A DNA stretch of 49,415 bases from Burkholderiaceae bacterium (GCA_018882795.1 VERJ01000010.1:1-49415), one strand, 5' to 3'; counted from the stretch's first letter, positions 35,989 to 45,496 are shown. The notes: generated by a model from the sequence alone, not told the origin. Numbers and translations: made by a program.

Positions 35989-38064
35989 TTACTTCAACAC
36001 CTGAAAGAGGTTGTTGAAATCGTCGGACCAGGCCTTCAGTCCCGCAATCTCCTCAATCTCGACCGACTTGGCACGAATCGCCTTGGCTGAGAGTAACGAA
36101 TCGTTGCGGGTCACCAGCACCCAGTCTGACAAGGCCATCAGGCCCCGAGGATCTTCGGTGGGATCATCTTCAATCAACACCGCCTGAAACCCCGCCTGCT
36201 GCGCAAGTCGTTTCACCACGGGCGCAAGCCGCAGATAGCGATTGGTCACATGAAAAGCGATTACGCCATTGGCTTTCATGTGGCGCGCATAGACCGCAAG
36301 TGCCTCCCGGGTCATCAGATGAATCGGAATGGAGTCGCTGGAAAAGGCATCAATCACCAGCACATCAAACTGATTGGGCTGTTCACGCTCCAGCACCAGT
36401 CGGGCATCGCCCAAGGCAAATTCAATCGTCGCCGGTGAGTCCTGGATGTAGGAGAAATCTTTTCGTGCAACCTCAATCACCTGAGGATTAATTTCATACA
36501 TGCGAAAGACATCAGCCTTGCGGCCATAGCTGGCCAGTGTGCCCACGCCCAGGCCGATGACGCCCACCCGGATACCCTGGGGCGATGTCTGCGCCATATG
36601 ATCAATGGCCATGCCCACGCCAGAACGCCGTCCGTAATAAGTCGTGGGCTCCTGCCGATGGGCGGTACTCGTGTCCTGCAGACCATGCAGGATCACACCA
36701 TGCACCAGACGGCGGACCGGACCATCAGACCCGGTAGCCGTGCGCTCTGTGATCCGAAGCGTGCCGTAGAAATTACGCACACTGAAAATATTGTCGTTGG
36801 CAATCTCATGCACATGCTGCTGTGTGTAATAGGCACAGACCGCGAGACTCGCCAGACTACCGCCTACGAACACCACGCGCAGTGGGCCACGGGCCACCCG
36901 CATGCCAATCCAGGCCCCGACCGCACCCGTCAGCATCAGTGCCATGGACAGCTCCCAGTAGTAAGAGAAAATCCTCGGTGCCACGATCGACACCCATAGG
37001 CCGCCTGCCGCACCACCGAGCGCAATCATGAAATAAAACCGCGTGAGGTATCGGGCGGCTGGCTTGGACTGGGCCAGCTCACCATGGCAGAAAAGACACA
37101 CCAGAAAAAGCCCAGCCAGATAAAGCGGAATCGCGATGTCGATATCCAGAATGCCGTTGTCCGTGACCAGCCCCCAGGCCATCACTGCGGCAAGGGCCAT
37201 CGCAGGCAACATCATGTTGTTGCGCAGATACCATCCCCTTCCCCGTCGGCCCTCAAAGGCAATCACAAAGGTGAGCAAATACAGCGACAAAGGCAAGACC
37301 CAGAGAAAGGGGATCGATGCAATGTTCTGAGTGATGTGACTGGAGACCGACAGCAGCAACATCGTGGCGAGCGCCGCCAGGCCAAACCACAGGGCGTAGT
37401 CCTCAAAGCGTGGAGGGGTGTCAGAAACCGCGGTGGTGTCTGACACCGTGCCTGACACCTTGTAGCTGACTGCACCACCGCGGCCTGCCTTCAAGGCCAC
37501 AGTCAGTGTCAGCACCACAAACAATCCGTAAATGCCACTCCACAGCAGGGCCTGGGCCTGGGTGGCCACCCAGGCCTCGATCGCAAAGGGATACGCCAAG
37601 AGCCCCAAGAGCGATCCAAAGTTTGATAACGCAAAGAGGCGATAGGCCCGCTGCGCGACCGCAGGGTTGGCCTGCTCTCGCGCAAACCAGGATTGGATCA
37701 GGGGGCCCGTGGTGGAGAGCATGAAATAAGGCAGTCCAATCGTGGCAGCCAGCAGGCCGAGAATGCGCCACAGTGGCTCCTCATCGCCAACAGGCTTCCA
37801 CTGACCCCCAGCAATAATCGGTAATGCGGCAAGGCTGATCAGTAACAAAACAACGTGCAGCAAGGACTGGCGACGGGCGCCCAGACGCTGCATCAAATCA
37901 GAGTAGGCATAGCCTGCGAGCAGCACCAATTGGAAAAACGTCAGACAGGCTGTCCAGACGCCCGCAGACCCTCCAAACCAAGGCACGATCTGCTTGGCAA
38001 TGATGGGCTGTACCAGAAACAGCAACACACTGGAGACCAAAACAGTCAAGGCATAGAGCAGCAT
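35989..38064 (-). CDS. Fused membrane / spermidine-synthase-like protein, copy 1
   Basis: A 691-residue protein with about ten membrane helices (1-430) and a C-terminal Rossmann fold of the spermidine synthase family (about 500-660) with GVIGLGVGTLAS and DAFSSDSIPIHLMT. Such fusions are often annotated as fused MFS/spermidine synthase, but the substrate is unknown. The linker between the membrane halves (around residues 199-215) reads VSGTVSDTTAVSDT and is encoded by three copies of a palindromic repeat. The start is coupled to the transaldolase stop as TGATG. A paralogue lies at 45926. Confidence 0.83.
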   Translation of the reverse strand: MLLYALTVLVSSVLLFLVQPIIAKQIVPWFGGSAGVWTACLTFFQLVLLAGYAYSDLMQRLGARRQSLLHVVLLLISLAALPIIAGGQWKPVGDEEPLWRILGLLAATIGLPYFMLSTTGPLIQSWFAREQANPAVAQRAYRLFALSNFGSLLGLLAYPFAIEAWVATQAQALLWSGIYGLFVVLTLTVALKAGRGGAVSYKVSGTVSDTTAVSDTPPRFEDYALWFGLAALATMLLLSVSSHITQNIASIPFLWVLPLSLYLLTFVIAFEGRRGRGWYLRNNMMLPAMALAAVMAWGLVTDNGILDIDIAIPLYLAGLFLVCLFCHGELAQSKPAARYLTRFYFMIALGGAAGGLWVSIVAPRIFSYYWELSMALMLTGAVGAWIGMRVARGPLRVVFVGGSLASLAVCAYYTQQHVHEIANDNIFSVRNFYGTLRITERTATGSDGPVRRLVHGVILHGLQDTSTAHRQEPTTYYGRRSGVGMAIDHMAQTSPQGIRVGVIGLGVGTLASYGRKADVFRMYEINPQVIEVARKDFSYIQDSPATIEFALGDARLVLEREQPNQFDVLVIDAFSSDSIPIHLMTREALAVYARHMKANGVIAFHVTNRYLRLAPVVKRLAQQAGFQAVLIEDDPTEDPRGLMALSDWVLVTRNDSLLSAKAIRAKSVEIEEIAGLKAWSDDFNNLFQVLK
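37417..37459. repeat. Three copies of a GGTGTC-n-GACACC palindrome, in frame
   Basis: One perfect copy (GGTGTCTGACACC, 37435-37447) is flanked by two one-mismatch copies (37417-37429 and 37447-37459). They sit in the coding sequence of the fused spermidine-synthase-like protein and encode a repeated VSDT-type peptide. The same 13-mer with A at the centre recurs at 39096 and 39115. Confidence 0.85.
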
Positions 38065-39053
38065 CAGACAAGCCTTGCATCCAACTTACGGCCATCGGCT
38101 ACAAAGAGCCGAATACCTTCCGCGAGCTTCTCGGTGGCCATAGCATCTTCGTTCATTGCAAATCGAAACAAAGACTCGGTGGTGTTGAGCTGCGCGGTCA
38201 CCTGCCCGGGTGCAGATGCAGCGGGGTCCAGGGCACGCTCAAGCAGAGATTCCTGATCCATCGCACGAAGTTGCTCAAGCAGATCCGGACTCACCGTGAG
38301 CAGATCGCAGCCGGCCAGTGCCATTACCTGCTCCACCGAACGAAAACTCGCGCCCATCACCTCGGTGTGAAAGCGGTGATGCTTCAAGTAGGCATAAATT
38401 CTCTTGACTGACTGGACGCCAGGGTCTTCACCAGCAGTGGCCCACTGGGCGCCAGCCTTCTTGTGCCAATCACTAATACGACCGACAAACGGCGAGATCA
38501 GGGTGGCGCCGGCGTCGGCCGCAGCAGCAGCCTGAATAAGACTGAAAATCAATGTGACATTGCAGGCGATCCCCTGTTTCTCCAGCTCGCGCACGGCGCG
38601 CAGGCCCTCCCAGGTGGCGGCGATCTTGATCAGCACACGGGATTTGGGGATTCCTCGCTCTGCATACGCAGCGATGATGGCGTTGGCCTCGGCAATCGTG
38701 GCCTGTGTATCAAACGACAGCCGTGCATCGACTTCGGTCGAGACCCGGCCTGGAATAATTTTGAGAATCTCGCAGCCAAAGGAGACCAGCACCGCGCGGG
38801 CCCGATCGGAGACCTTCTTGGCCGCCATGGCGGCCTTGACCTGATCGACGATGCCCGCATATCGGGGCTGCTCAAGGGCCCGAATGATCAGCGTGGGGTT
38901 AGTGGTGGCGTCCTGGGGCTGGTAGGCCCGCATCGACTCAAAGTTTCCTGTATCGGCCACTACGGTCGTGAACTGCTTCAGGGCCTCCAGGGCGTTGGGA
39001 ATGGACTCAGTGTTGGTGCTGCGCATGGCTGTCTGGGCAAAAAAATCGAGCAT
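38064..39053 (-). CDS. tal: Transaldolase (TalB type)
   Basis: A 329-residue class I transaldolase with the Schiff-base Lys in [11 protein letters not shown] and the family signatures [22 protein letters not shown] and [11 protein letters not shown]. It moves a dihydroxyacetone unit between sugar phosphates in the pentose phosphate route. The ATG at 39053 is the best compromise; 39026 would match E. coli TalB more closely, and no clear ribosome-binding site separates them. Its stop shares an A with the next start (TGATG). Two palindromic repeats lie just upstream. Confidence 0.94.
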   Translation of the reverse strand: MLDFFAQTAMRSTNTESIPNALEALKQFTTVVADTGNFESMRAYQPQDATTNPTLIIRALEQPRYAGIVDQVKAAMAAKKVSDRARAVLVSFGCEILKIIPGRVSTEVDARLSFDTQATIAEANAIIAAYAERGIPKSRVLIKIAATWEGLRAVRELEKQGIACNVTLIFSLIQAAAAADAGATLISPFVGRISDWHKKAGAQWATAGEDPGVQSVKRIYAYLKHHRFHTEVMGASFRSVEQVMALAGCDLLTVSPDLLEQLRAMDQESLLERALDPAASAPGQVTAQLNTTESLFRFAMNEDAMATEKLAEGIRLFVADGRKLDARLV

Positions 39054-39091
39054 GACCGGAAAACCCCGAATCATGCCCGAATTTACTTCTT

Positions 39092-39127
39092 CCTAGGTGT
39101 CAGACACCGCCCTAGGTGTCAGACACC
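39092..39127. repeat. Tandem CCTA-GGTGTCAGACACC repeats
   Basis: Two exact 17-base units (39092-39108 and 39111-39127), 19 bases apart, fill much of the gap between fccB and tal. Each contains the 13-bp palindrome GGTGTCAGACACC. They would form hairpins in an fccB-tal transcript. Confidence 0.85.
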
Positions 39128-39132
39128 TCAAC

Positions 39133-40440
39133 TCAGGTCAGCATATCTGCCCAGATGTTACGGGCCCAACCCATGGCAAAGCGGCCCTCCATCTCGGTGG
39201 GCCTGCTGCTCACACCACCCGAGCCTGCCACGGTCTTCATGGTCTTCTCATTGGCGTCATAGCTGTGAACGCTGGCCACGTGGACCACGTTCTTGTCATC
39301 CACAAAGCTGTAGCAGGTATTGGCCATCATGGGCGCAATCGGCGTGCGGCCATTCATCAGCTCCACAATCGCTGCCGCTGCGGTCTTGCCGTGCTGGTTT
39401 GCCATATGTCCCGACTTAGGCATCAGCGGGGCCGGAAAGGTTGCATCGCCCAGTACGTGAATATTTTTGTGCACGAGTGACTCCATCGTGACCCAATCAA
39501 CTCCGCACCAGAGGTTATTCACATTGATCAAGCCGGATTTCTGAGCGATATCGCCAGCACGGTGCGGCGGCACCACGTTGAGCACATCACCCTTGATGGC
39601 ATCACCCGTTTCGGTCAGCAGCCGCTTTCCCTTGAGATCAAGCTCTGTCACGTTCATATTCGGGTTGTACTCAACCATACCGGGATACAGATCAGACCAG
39701 GCCTTCATGAAGAGTGCCTTTTTAGACTGGATATCCGGGTTGGCGTCCATGATGACAACCTTGCTCTTGGTATTGCCCCTGGATTTGAAGAAGTGAGCCA
39801 CTTGGCAGGCACGCTCATAAGGACCCGGGGGGCAGCGATAAGGCGCCTTGGGAATAGAGAGCACATACACACCACCATTGGGTACGGCTTCGAGCTGGGC
39901 CTTGAGCGCCACCGTCTGGGGGCCGGCCTTCCAGGAATGAAGGATGGTCTTCTGGGCTTCCTCGTTTAAACCCTGTATCGCACTGAAATTGAAATCAATG
40001 CCGGGAGAAACGACCAAACGGTCATAGCTCAGATCAGCAATCTTCTTGAGAGAGATTTTCTTTTTCTCGGGATCAATGCCGATCACTTCATCATTGAGCA
40101 CCACGATGCCCCGCTCGCGCAATTTGGCATAGCTGTGGGTGATGGTCTCCATGCTTTGACTGCCGCCGAGCACAAGATTTGAAATCGGACAGGAAATGAA
40201 ATTGCGTTCGCGCTCAATCAGGTACACCTCAATTGCGCCACCCGACCACATATTGATGTACTTGGCAGCAGTCGCACCACCATAGCCACCACCAATCACA
40301 ATCACACGGCCGATTTTTTTCGGTGCAGGTGCTGCGGTCTCGGTGGTTGCACAGCCCACCAAGGACCCGGCTGCAGCAACGGCAGCGCCTGCGGCACCCG
40401 CCTTCAGCAGACTGCGGCGGTTATCAAATACTTTCGACAT
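39133..40440 (-). CDS. fccB: Flavocytochrome c sulfide dehydrogenase, flavoprotein subunit
   Basis: A 435-residue FAD protein with a twin-arginine signal (NRRSLLKAGAAG), the dinucleotide motif VIVIGGGYGG and three Cys that match Allochromatium FccB: Cys84 (covalent flavin, Cys42 there), Cys203 and Cys376 (redox disulfide, Cys161 and Cys337 there). With the FccA cytochrome it oxidises sulfide to sulfur in the periplasm. The constant offset of about 40 residues (signal peptide) supports the match. It starts 26 bases after fccA, preceded by AAGGAG. Confidence 0.9.
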   Translation of the reverse strand: MSKVFDNRRSLLKAGAAGAAVAAAGSLVGCATTETAAPAPKKIGRVIVIGGGYGGATAAKYINMWSGGAIEVYLIERERNFISCPISNLVLGGSQSMETITHSYAKLRERGIVVLNDEVIGIDPEKKKISLKKIADLSYDRLVVSPGIDFNFSAIQGLNEEAQKTILHSWKAGPQTVALKAQLEAVPNGGVYVLSIPKAPYRCPPGPYERACQVAHFFKSRGNTKSKVVIMDANPDIQSKKALFMKAWSDLYPGMVEYNPNMNVTELDLKGKRLLTETGDAIKGDVLNVVPPHRAGDIAQKSGLINVNNLWCGVDWVTMESLVHKNIHVLGDATFPAPLMPKSGHMANQHGKTAAAAIVELMNGRTPIAPMMANTCYSFVDDKNVVHVASVHSYDANEKTMKTVAGSGGVSSRPTEMEGRFAMGWARNIWADMLT

Positions 40441-40466
40441 ATTCTTCTCCTTATCGACGGTGCCGG

Positions 40467-40781
40467 TTATTTTTTCTTCTGTGCTGAGAAATAGGCTGCA
40501 AGATCCGCGATCTGCTGATCCGAATAGCCCTTGACCAGCTGATGCATGATCGTTGCTGGCTTATCGCCGCTGCGGAATTCCTTCATGTTGGTGACAAATT
40601 TTTCTTTGTCGTAGCCCGCCAGGGACTCCATCACACCAACGCTGCGGCCATCGGTGCCGTGACAATTGGCGCAATTGGCAGCCAAATAGCGGATCTTGTT
40701 CATGTCCTGGGCCAAGGCCGGCGCCTGGGCCGCAATCAACGCAAGGCCTGCGGCCGTCGCGAGCACGAGATGTTTTCGCAT
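40467..40781 (-). CDS. fccA: Cytochrome subunit of sulfide dehydrogenase (monoheme c-type)
   Basis: A 104-residue class I cytochrome c: signal peptide 1-25, heme motif CANCH (37-41) and axial Met79. As the first gene of the fccA-fccB pair it is the electron acceptor for the FAD subunit. It starts at 40781 with AGGAGG ideally placed upstream. It is monoheme, unlike the diheme Allochromatium FccA. A partly symmetric stretch at 40821-40843 lies upstream. Confidence 0.9.
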   Translation of the reverse strand: MRKHLVLATAAGLALIAAQAPALAQDMNKIRYLAANCANCHGTDGRSVGVMESLAGYDKEKFVTNMKEFRSGDKPATIMHQLVKGYSDQQIADLAAYFSAQKKK

Positions 40782-40820
40782 GGGATTTCCTCCTGATGGT
40801 TCAAAAAATGTAGAACGCAG

Positions 40821-40843
40821 CCATTTTGGCAGAAAACCAATGG
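40821..40843. promoter_or_regulatory. Imperfect inverted repeat upstream of fccA
   Basis: CCATTTTGG and CCAATGG face each other within a 23-bp AT-rich stretch, about 40 bases before the fccA start. It is a possible operator for the sulfide dehydrogenase pair. The symmetry is imperfect, so this is weak. Confidence 0.25.
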
Positions 40844-40887
40844 CTTTCACTTTGGGGATCACCAGAAGCCGAGATCCCGCGTCGCAC

Positions 40888-40915
40888 CATGCTGAGGCCC
40901 GCTGGCCCCAGCATG
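40888..40915 (-). terminator. Hairpin after clpA
   Basis: Bases CATGCTG and CAGCATG, with inner GGCC-CGCT-GGCC, form a stem with a single mismatch just past the clpA stop (40919). No T-run follows, so it is not a classical intrinsic terminator. It may stabilise the clpSA mRNA end or act with Rho. Confidence 0.4.
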
Positions 40916-40918
40916 TGA

Positions 40919-43249
40919 TCAGGCGATGAGTTCGGGGTTATCTTTGCGGCGACTTTCAGTCCGCGGCTTCGCGTCTTCTTCCTTGGGGAACTCCAACAGC
41001 ACCTGTTCCGGCTGCTTTGGATCGACATCGATATGGACCCGGCCGCCGTTGACCAAGCGACCAAAGAGCAATTCATCGGCCAGGGCCTTGCGGATGGTGT
41101 CTTGTATCAAGCGCTGCATTGGCCGTGCGCCCATCTGGGGATCGAATCCCTTCTTCGCAAGGAAATCGCGTAGCGCCTCAGAGAAGGAGACCTCCACTTT
41201 TTTGTCGGCGAGCTGCTGCTCCAGACCAATCAGGAACTTGTCGACCACCCGCATGATGACATCGGTATCCAGCGACTTAAATGAGACAATCGCATCGAGC
41301 CGATTGCGGAACTCAGGCGTAAACATACGCTTGATATCCGCCATCTCGTCGCCTGCCTCGCGGGCGTTGGAAAAGCCGATGGTGCGTTTATTCAGTGTCT
41401 CCGCTCCGGCATTGGTGGTCATGATAATGATCACATTGCGGAAATCGGCCTTGCGCCCATTGTTGTCGGTGAGCGTGCCATGATCCATGACCTGCAGCAA
41501 CACGTTGAAGATATCGGGATGGGCCTTCTCGATTTCATCGAGCAGCAGCACGCTATGAGGCTTTTTGGTAATGGCCTCAGTTAACAGGCCACCCTGATCG
41601 AATCCCACATAGCCCGGCGGCGCACCGATCAGGCGTGAGACCGCATGGCGCTCCATGTATTCCGACATGTCAAAGCGCACCAGCTCAATGCCCAATACAT
41701 AGGCCAGCTGCTTGGCGACCTCGGTCTTCCCCACACCAGTCGGCCCTGAGAAGAGGAATGAACCGATAGGCTTGTCGATCTTGCCCAGGCCAGAGCGTGA
41801 CATCTTGATGGCTGCCGAGAGGGCCTCAATGGCGGGGTCCTGGCCGAACACCACACTCTTCAGATTCTTATCCAAACGTGAGAGGACCTGACGATCATCC
41901 GTGTTGACCGTGGCCGGCGGAATGCGGGCGATCTTGGAGACGATCTCTTCAATCTCGGTTTTGCCGATCGTACGCTTCTGTTTGCTCTTGGGCAGGATGC
42001 GCTGTGCGGCGCCCGCTTCGTCGATCACATCGATGGCTTTATCCGGTAGGTGACGATCATTGATGTATTTGGCCGAGAGTTCAGCAGCGCTGGAAAGCGC
42101 CGCCGCCGAGTACTTCACACCATGGTGCTCTTCGAAGCGAGACTTCAGGCCCTTCAGGATCTGAACAGTCTGCTCCACGCTCGGCTCGACCACATCAATC
42201 TTCTGGAAGCGACGTGACAGCGCATGATCTTTTTCAAAAATTCCACGGTATTCGTTGTAAGTCGTCGCACCGATACAACGCAGGGCCCCCGAAGACAGCG
42301 CTGGTTTGAGCAGATTGGAAGCATCCAGTGTGCCGCCTGATGCAGAACCCGCACCGATCAGGGTATGGATCTCGTCGATAAAGAGCACGGCATGCGGATC
42401 ACTCTTTAACTGCTTGAGTACTGCCTTGAGTCGCTGCTCGAAATCGCCACGGTACTTCGTGCCGGCAAGTAAAGCGCCCATATCGAGGGCATAGACCGTT
42501 GCGGGCTCAAGAATCTCGGGCACGTCTTTTTCAATAATGCGACGGGCCAGCCCCTCTGCGATCGCAGTCTTACCAACGCCCGCCTCGCCCACCAGAAGTG
42601 GATTGTTTTTACGACGGCGGCAGAGCACCTGAATCACGCGCTCGACCTCCTGCTCGCGGCCGATTAAAGGATCGATCTTGCCTTTCTTGGCGAGTTCATT
42701 GATGTTGGTAGTGTATTGATCAAGCGCCGTGGGCTGCTGCGGCTGGGATGACGGAGGTGCGGCCTCGGCCTGTTCAGCGGAGGCCTCCTCACCGCTGGCC
42801 GGGGCCGGCGGCGCCTTGGTGATGCCATGAGCAATGAAATTCACAACGTCCAGGCGCGTGATGCCCTGCTGATGCAGGAAGTACACCGCATGGGAATCTT
42901 TCTCACCGAAAATCGCGACCAGCACATTGGCGCCGGTGACCTCCTTCTTACCATTGGAGGTGGACTGCACATGCATGATGGCCCGCTGAATGACCCGCTG
43001 AAATCCGAGCGTGGGCTGGGTGTCGACTTCATCAGGGCCCTGAATGATCGGGGTGTTGTCTGAAATGAATTGGGTCAATGCCTTTCTCAGGTCATCGGTA
43101 TTGGCCGCACAGGCCTTGAGGATCTCGGCAGCGGAAGGATTGTCGAGCAGGGCCAGCAGCAGGTGCTCCACGGTGATGAATTCGTGGCGCTGCTGTCGGG
43201 CCTCGACAAAGGCCATGTGAAGACTGACTTCGAGTTCCTGAGAGATCAT
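40919..43249 (-). CDS. clpA: ATP-dependent Clp protease ATP-binding subunit ClpA
   Basis: A 776-residue AAA+ unfoldase with the N-domain that binds ClpS (1-145) and two ATPase modules with Walker [11 protein letters not shown] and [10 protein letters not shown], Walker [10 protein letters not shown] and LLLDEIEKA. With ClpP it unfolds and degrades proteins, including N-degron substrates via ClpS. The start at 43249 overlaps the clpS stop as ATGA. The Ala/Glu/Pro-rich stretch at about 150-170 ([17 protein letters not shown]) is a flexible linker. Confidence 0.97.
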   Translation of the reverse strand: MISQELEVSLHMAFVEARQQRHEFITVEHLLLALLDNPSAAEILKACAANTDDLRKALTQFISDNTPIIQGPDEVDTQPTLGFQRVIQRAIMHVQSTSNGKKEVTGANVLVAIFGEKDSHAVYFLHQQGITRLDVVNFIAHGITKAPPAPASGEEASAEQAEAAPPSSQPQQPTALDQYTTNINELAKKGKIDPLIGREQEVERVIQVLCRRRKNNPLLVGEAGVGKTAIAEGLARRIIEKDVPEILEPATVYALDMGALLAGTKYRGDFEQRLKAVLKQLKSDPHAVLFIDEIHTLIGAGSASGGTLDASNLLKPALSSGALRCIGATTYNEYRGIFEKDHALSRRFQKIDVVEPSVEQTVQILKGLKSRFEEHHGVKYSAAALSSAAELSAKYINDRHLPDKAIDVIDEAGAAQRILPKSKQKRTIGKTEIEEIVSKIARIPPATVNTDDRQVLSRLDKNLKSVVFGQDPAIEALSAAIKMSRSGLGKIDKPIGSFLFSGPTGVGKTEVAKQLAYVLGIELVRFDMSEYMERHAVSRLIGAPPGYVGFDQGGLLTEAITKKPHSVLLLDEIEKAHPDIFNVLLQVMDHGTLTDNNGRKADFRNVIIIMTTNAGAETLNKRTIGFSNAREAGDEMADIKRMFTPEFRNRLDAIVSFKSLDTDVIMRVVDKFLIGLEQQLADKKVEVSFSEALRDFLAKKGFDPQMGARPMQRLIQDTIRKALADELLFGRLVNGGRVHIDVDPKQPEQVLLEFPKEEDAKPRTESRRKDNPELIA

Positions 43250-43674
43250 GCTTCCTCCATAACGCACTGCAGGGGATGCTGATGCATCCGGGCAAAACTG
43301 CTGACTAACTCTACCTTGGTTGCGGCAATGTCGCGGGTAAAGACACCACAGACCCCACGGCCCTCGCGATGGACTTTCAACATCACGAGTGTGGCCTGCT
43401 CCAGATCCATCAGAAAGAATTTTTGCAGCACAACAACCACAAATTCCATCGGGGTGTAATCGTCGTTCAGCAACAACACTTGATAGAGCGGGGGCCGCTT
43501 GGCCTTGGCCTCCTGACGCTCTAGGAGTGCGGTGGAGCCGCGATCCGGGGTCCGTGGTGGTTCGTCCCCCTGCCCGCCAGCGCTGGTCCGCCCAGACTGG
43601 GCCGGCCCATGGCGCACTGCAACGGCTTCGGCCTGAAAGGCTTGTTTTGGACAGCAGGACCCTGCAACTCTCAT
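43246..43674 (-). CDS. clpS: ClpS adaptor (N-degron recognition), with N-terminal extension
   Basis: A 142-residue adaptor whose core (from about residue 58) holds the ClpS signature [17 protein letters not shown] and the [16 protein letters not shown] segment. It binds N-terminal leading residues and hands proteins to ClpA. The E. coli protein has 106 residues, so there are about 35 extra, Gly/Ala/Pro/Arg-rich N-terminal residues with two Cys. The only other start is GTG at 43617 (123 residues). Neither has a good ribosome-binding site. clpA follows by ATGA overlap. Confidence 0.93.
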   Translation of the reverse strand: MRVAGSCCPKQAFQAEAVAVRHGPAQSGRTSAGGQGDEPPRTPDRGSTALLERQEAKAKRPPLYQVLLLNDDYTPMEFVVVVLQKFFLMDLEQATLVMLKVHREGRGVCGVFTRDIAATKVELVSSFARMHQHPLQCVMEEA

Positions 43675-43715
43675 ATGGGACAGATTCTAAGGTCTCACCC
43701 CTGGTTTGGCGAGGC

Positions 43716-43744
43716 TAGACAAAGCACTGGCTTTTCCCTATATT
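43716..43744 (+). promoter_or_regulatory. Candidate promoter of the cold-shock gene
   Basis: TAGACA (43716-43721) and TATATT (43739-43744) each match five of six sigma70 consensus bases and are exactly 17 bases apart. Transcription near 43751 would leave a leader of about 120 bases before the cspA-type ATG, a length typical of cold-shock mRNAs. Confidence 0.6.
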
Positions 43745-43759
43745 CGGGGGGCTTTAGAA

Positions 43760-43780
43760 GAACAAGCATAGCGCTTGTTC
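43760..43780 (+). promoter_or_regulatory. Perfect hairpin at the 5' end of the cold-shock leader
   Basis: GAACAAGC and GCTTGTTC form a perfect eight-base stem with a five-base loop, beginning about nine bases after the predicted transcript start. A 5' hairpin of this sort can protect the mRNA or change shape with temperature. Confidence 0.5.
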
Positions 43781-43870
43781 ATAAAGTATTGGTGCTGTGT
43801 TGTCGCATGTGGAGCACCTCGGCATGGGGTTGAGGTTTTCGGAGTGCGCGGTTTTTAAAAGGAAGATCTG

Positions 43871-44077
43871 ATGTCTACGGGTACAGTCAAGTGGTTCAAC
43901 GACGCAAAGGGTTTTGGTTTTATTACCCCCGATGAGGGTGGCGAGGACGTTTTCGCCCACTTCTCCGCGATTGCCACGAGTGGTTTTCGTTCTTTGAAAG
44001 AAGGCCAAAAAGTTCAATTCGATATCGTGCAGGGCCCTAAAGGCAAGCAGGCATCGAACATCACGCCGATCGCCTAA
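43871..44077 (+). CDS. CspA-family cold-shock protein
   Basis: A 68-residue single OB-fold with the RNA-binding motifs KGFGFI (RNP1) and VFAHFS (RNP2). It binds single-stranded RNA and loosens secondary structure; members act in the cold, in stationary phase or constitutively. AAGGA sits at 43860-43864 before the ATG. A candidate promoter and a leader of about 120 bases with a hairpin precede it, and a strong terminator follows. CspA, CspD and other names cannot be told apart by sequence. Confidence 0.95.
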   Translation: MSTGTVKWFNDAKGFGFITPDEGGEDVFAHFSAIATSGFRSLKEGQKVQFDIVQGPKGKQASNITPIA

Positions 44078-44098
44078 ACCGCGCGGCTCGCTTTACAC

Positions 44099-44128
44099 AA
44101 AAACCCCGCCCATAAGGCGGGGTTTTTG
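44099..44128. terminator. Bidirectional terminator between cspA-type gene and icd
   Basis: CCCCGCC (44104-44110) pairs with GGCGGGG (44116-44122), flanked by an A-run before and a T-run after. It is a strong intrinsic terminator for the cold-shock gene and, because the A-run becomes a T-run on the other strand, also for icd. Confidence 0.88.
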
Positions 44129-44135
44129 TTTGTGT

Positions 44136-44171
44136 GCCCACGGGCCCTTCGCCGTGAAGGGCGAGGTGGGC
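44136..44171. terminator. Second hairpin at the icd 3' end
   Basis: GCCCAC with GTGGGC (outer) and GCCCTTC with GAAGGGC (inner, five-base loop) form a long stem 12 bases past the icd stop. It lacks its own T-run and precedes the bidirectional terminator on the icd side. Confidence 0.5.
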
Positions 44172-44183
44172 ATAGCAATCCAG

Positions 44184-45437
44184 TTACATCTGCTCAATCA
44201 TCACGTCGCCAAAACCCGAACAGGAAACCTGGGTGGCACCAGTCATGAGACGTGCAAAGTCGTAGGTGACCCGCTTGGTGCCAATGGCATCTTCCATTGC
44301 GCGAATGACCAGGTCGGCGGCCTCAACCCAGCCCATATGACGCAACATCATCTCGGCCGACAAGATCAATGAGCCGGGATTGACGTAGTCCTTACCGGCG
44401 TATTTCGGCGCAGTGCCATGGGTCGCCTCGAAGCAGGCGACGCTGTCCGACAGGTTGGCGCCCGGGGCAATGCCAATGCCCCCGACCTGGGCAGCGAGCG
44501 CATCCGAGATGTAATCGCCATTCAAATTCAGGGTGGCAATCACGCTATACTCCGCCGGCCGCAGCAGAATCTGCTGTAAGAACGCATCCGCAATCGCGTC
44601 TTTCACAACAATGTCTCTGCCCGTTTTGGGACTCTTGAAGCGACACCAGGGCCCACCATCGATCAGTGTTGCGCCAAATTCCCGCTGTGCCAGGCCATAG
44701 GCCCAGTCACGGAACCCCCCTTCGGTGAACTTCATGATGTTGCCCTTGTGCACAATGGTGACCGAGGGTTTGTCATTGTCAATCGCATACTGCATGGCCT
44801 TGCGCATCAACCGTTCCGTACCTTCACGAGAGACTGGCTTGATGCCAATGCCCGATGTCTCGGGGAAGCGAATCTTCTTGACGCCAAATTCTTTGATTAA
44901 AAAATCGATCAATTTTTTTGCTTGCTCACTCTCGGCCGGATACTCGATGCCGGCATAAATATCCTCGGAATTCTCTCGAAAGATCACCATGTCGACCTTC
45001 TCGGGTTCCTTCAGCGGACTGGGCACCCCCCTGAAGTAGCGCACAGGCCGCAGGCAGACATAGAGATCCAATTCCTGGCGCAGGGCCACGTTCAGGGACC
45101 GGATACCGCCGCCCACCGGCGTGGTCAGGGGGCCTTTGATCGAAACGACGTATTCCCGAAGAATGTCCAGGGTCTCCGCCGGTAGCCAGACATCAGGACC
45201 ATAGACCTTGGTGGATTTCTCACCACAGAAGATCTCCATCCAGGCAATCTTGCGTTTCCCACCGTAGGCTTTCGCCACGGCAGCATCCACCACCTTGATC
45301 ATCACGGGGCTAATGTCCACCCCGATCCCGTCCCCCTCGATGTAGGGGATGATCGGGTTATCCGGGACATTCAGGGAAAAATCGGCGTTCACCGTAATTT
45401 TTCGCCCCTCCGACGGGACCTTGATTTTCTCGCCCAC
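44184..45437 (-). CDS. icd: NADP-dependent isocitrate dehydrogenase
   Basis: A 417-residue E. coli-type Icd with [22 protein letters not shown], the substrate Ser region [23 protein letters not shown], and [17 protein letters not shown] [11 protein letters not shown]. It converts isocitrate to 2-oxoglutarate and CO2 in the TCA cycle. I chose the GTG at 45437: GGGAG lies six bases upstream and the length is the family's. The ATG at 45473 overlaps the predicted -10 (45469-45474), so it would lie outside the transcript. The open frame to 45758 has no homology. Confidence 0.95.
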   Translation of the reverse strand: MGEKIKVPSEGRKITVNADFSLNVPDNPIIPYIEGDGIGVDISPVMIKVVDAAVAKAYGGKRKIAWMEIFCGEKSTKVYGPDVWLPAETLDILREYVVSIKGPLTTPVGGGIRSLNVALRQELDLYVCLRPVRYFRGVPSPLKEPEKVDMVIFRENSEDIYAGIEYPAESEQAKKLIDFLIKEFGVKKIRFPETSGIGIKPVSREGTERLMRKAMQYAIDNDKPSVTIVHKGNIMKFTEGGFRDWAYGLAQREFGATLIDGGPWCRFKSPKTGRDIVVKDAIADAFLQQILLRPAEYSVIATLNLNGDYISDALAAQVGGIGIAPGANLSDSVACFEATHGTAPKYAGKDYVNPGSLILSAEMMLRHMGWVEAADLVIRAMEDAIGTKRVTYDFARLMTGATQVSCSGFGDVMIEQM

Positions 45438-45443
45438 GGCAAT

Positions 45444-45449
45444 CTCCCT
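45444..45449 (-). promoter_or_regulatory. Ribosome-binding site that decides the icd start
   Basis: AGGGAG on the minus strand sits six bases before the GTG at 45437. It supports the GTG start over the upstream ATG at 45473. Confidence 0.6.
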
Positions 45450-45468
45450 CTCGTTTTTCCGGATCAGG

Positions 45469-45496
45469 ATCATTTTACCGCCCGGTCCGCTGTCAA
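45469..45496 (-). promoter_or_regulatory. Candidate sigma70 promoter of icd
   Basis: On the minus strand a perfect TTGACA (45496-45491) is 16 bases from AATGAT (45474-45469), four of six to consensus. Transcription would start near 45462, leaving about 25 bases before the GTG start. Confidence 0.5.

Noticed and set aside
39092..39127. Possible CRISPR array
   Set aside because: There are only two 17-base units with a two-base gap, no spacers of normal length and no cas genes; it is a tandem palindrome.
38463..39419. 318-codon open frame on the plus strand
   Set aside because: It lies antisense to transaldolase and the 3' end of fccB, both clearly real, has no recognisable motif and no ribosome site; it is a shadow of biased codon use.
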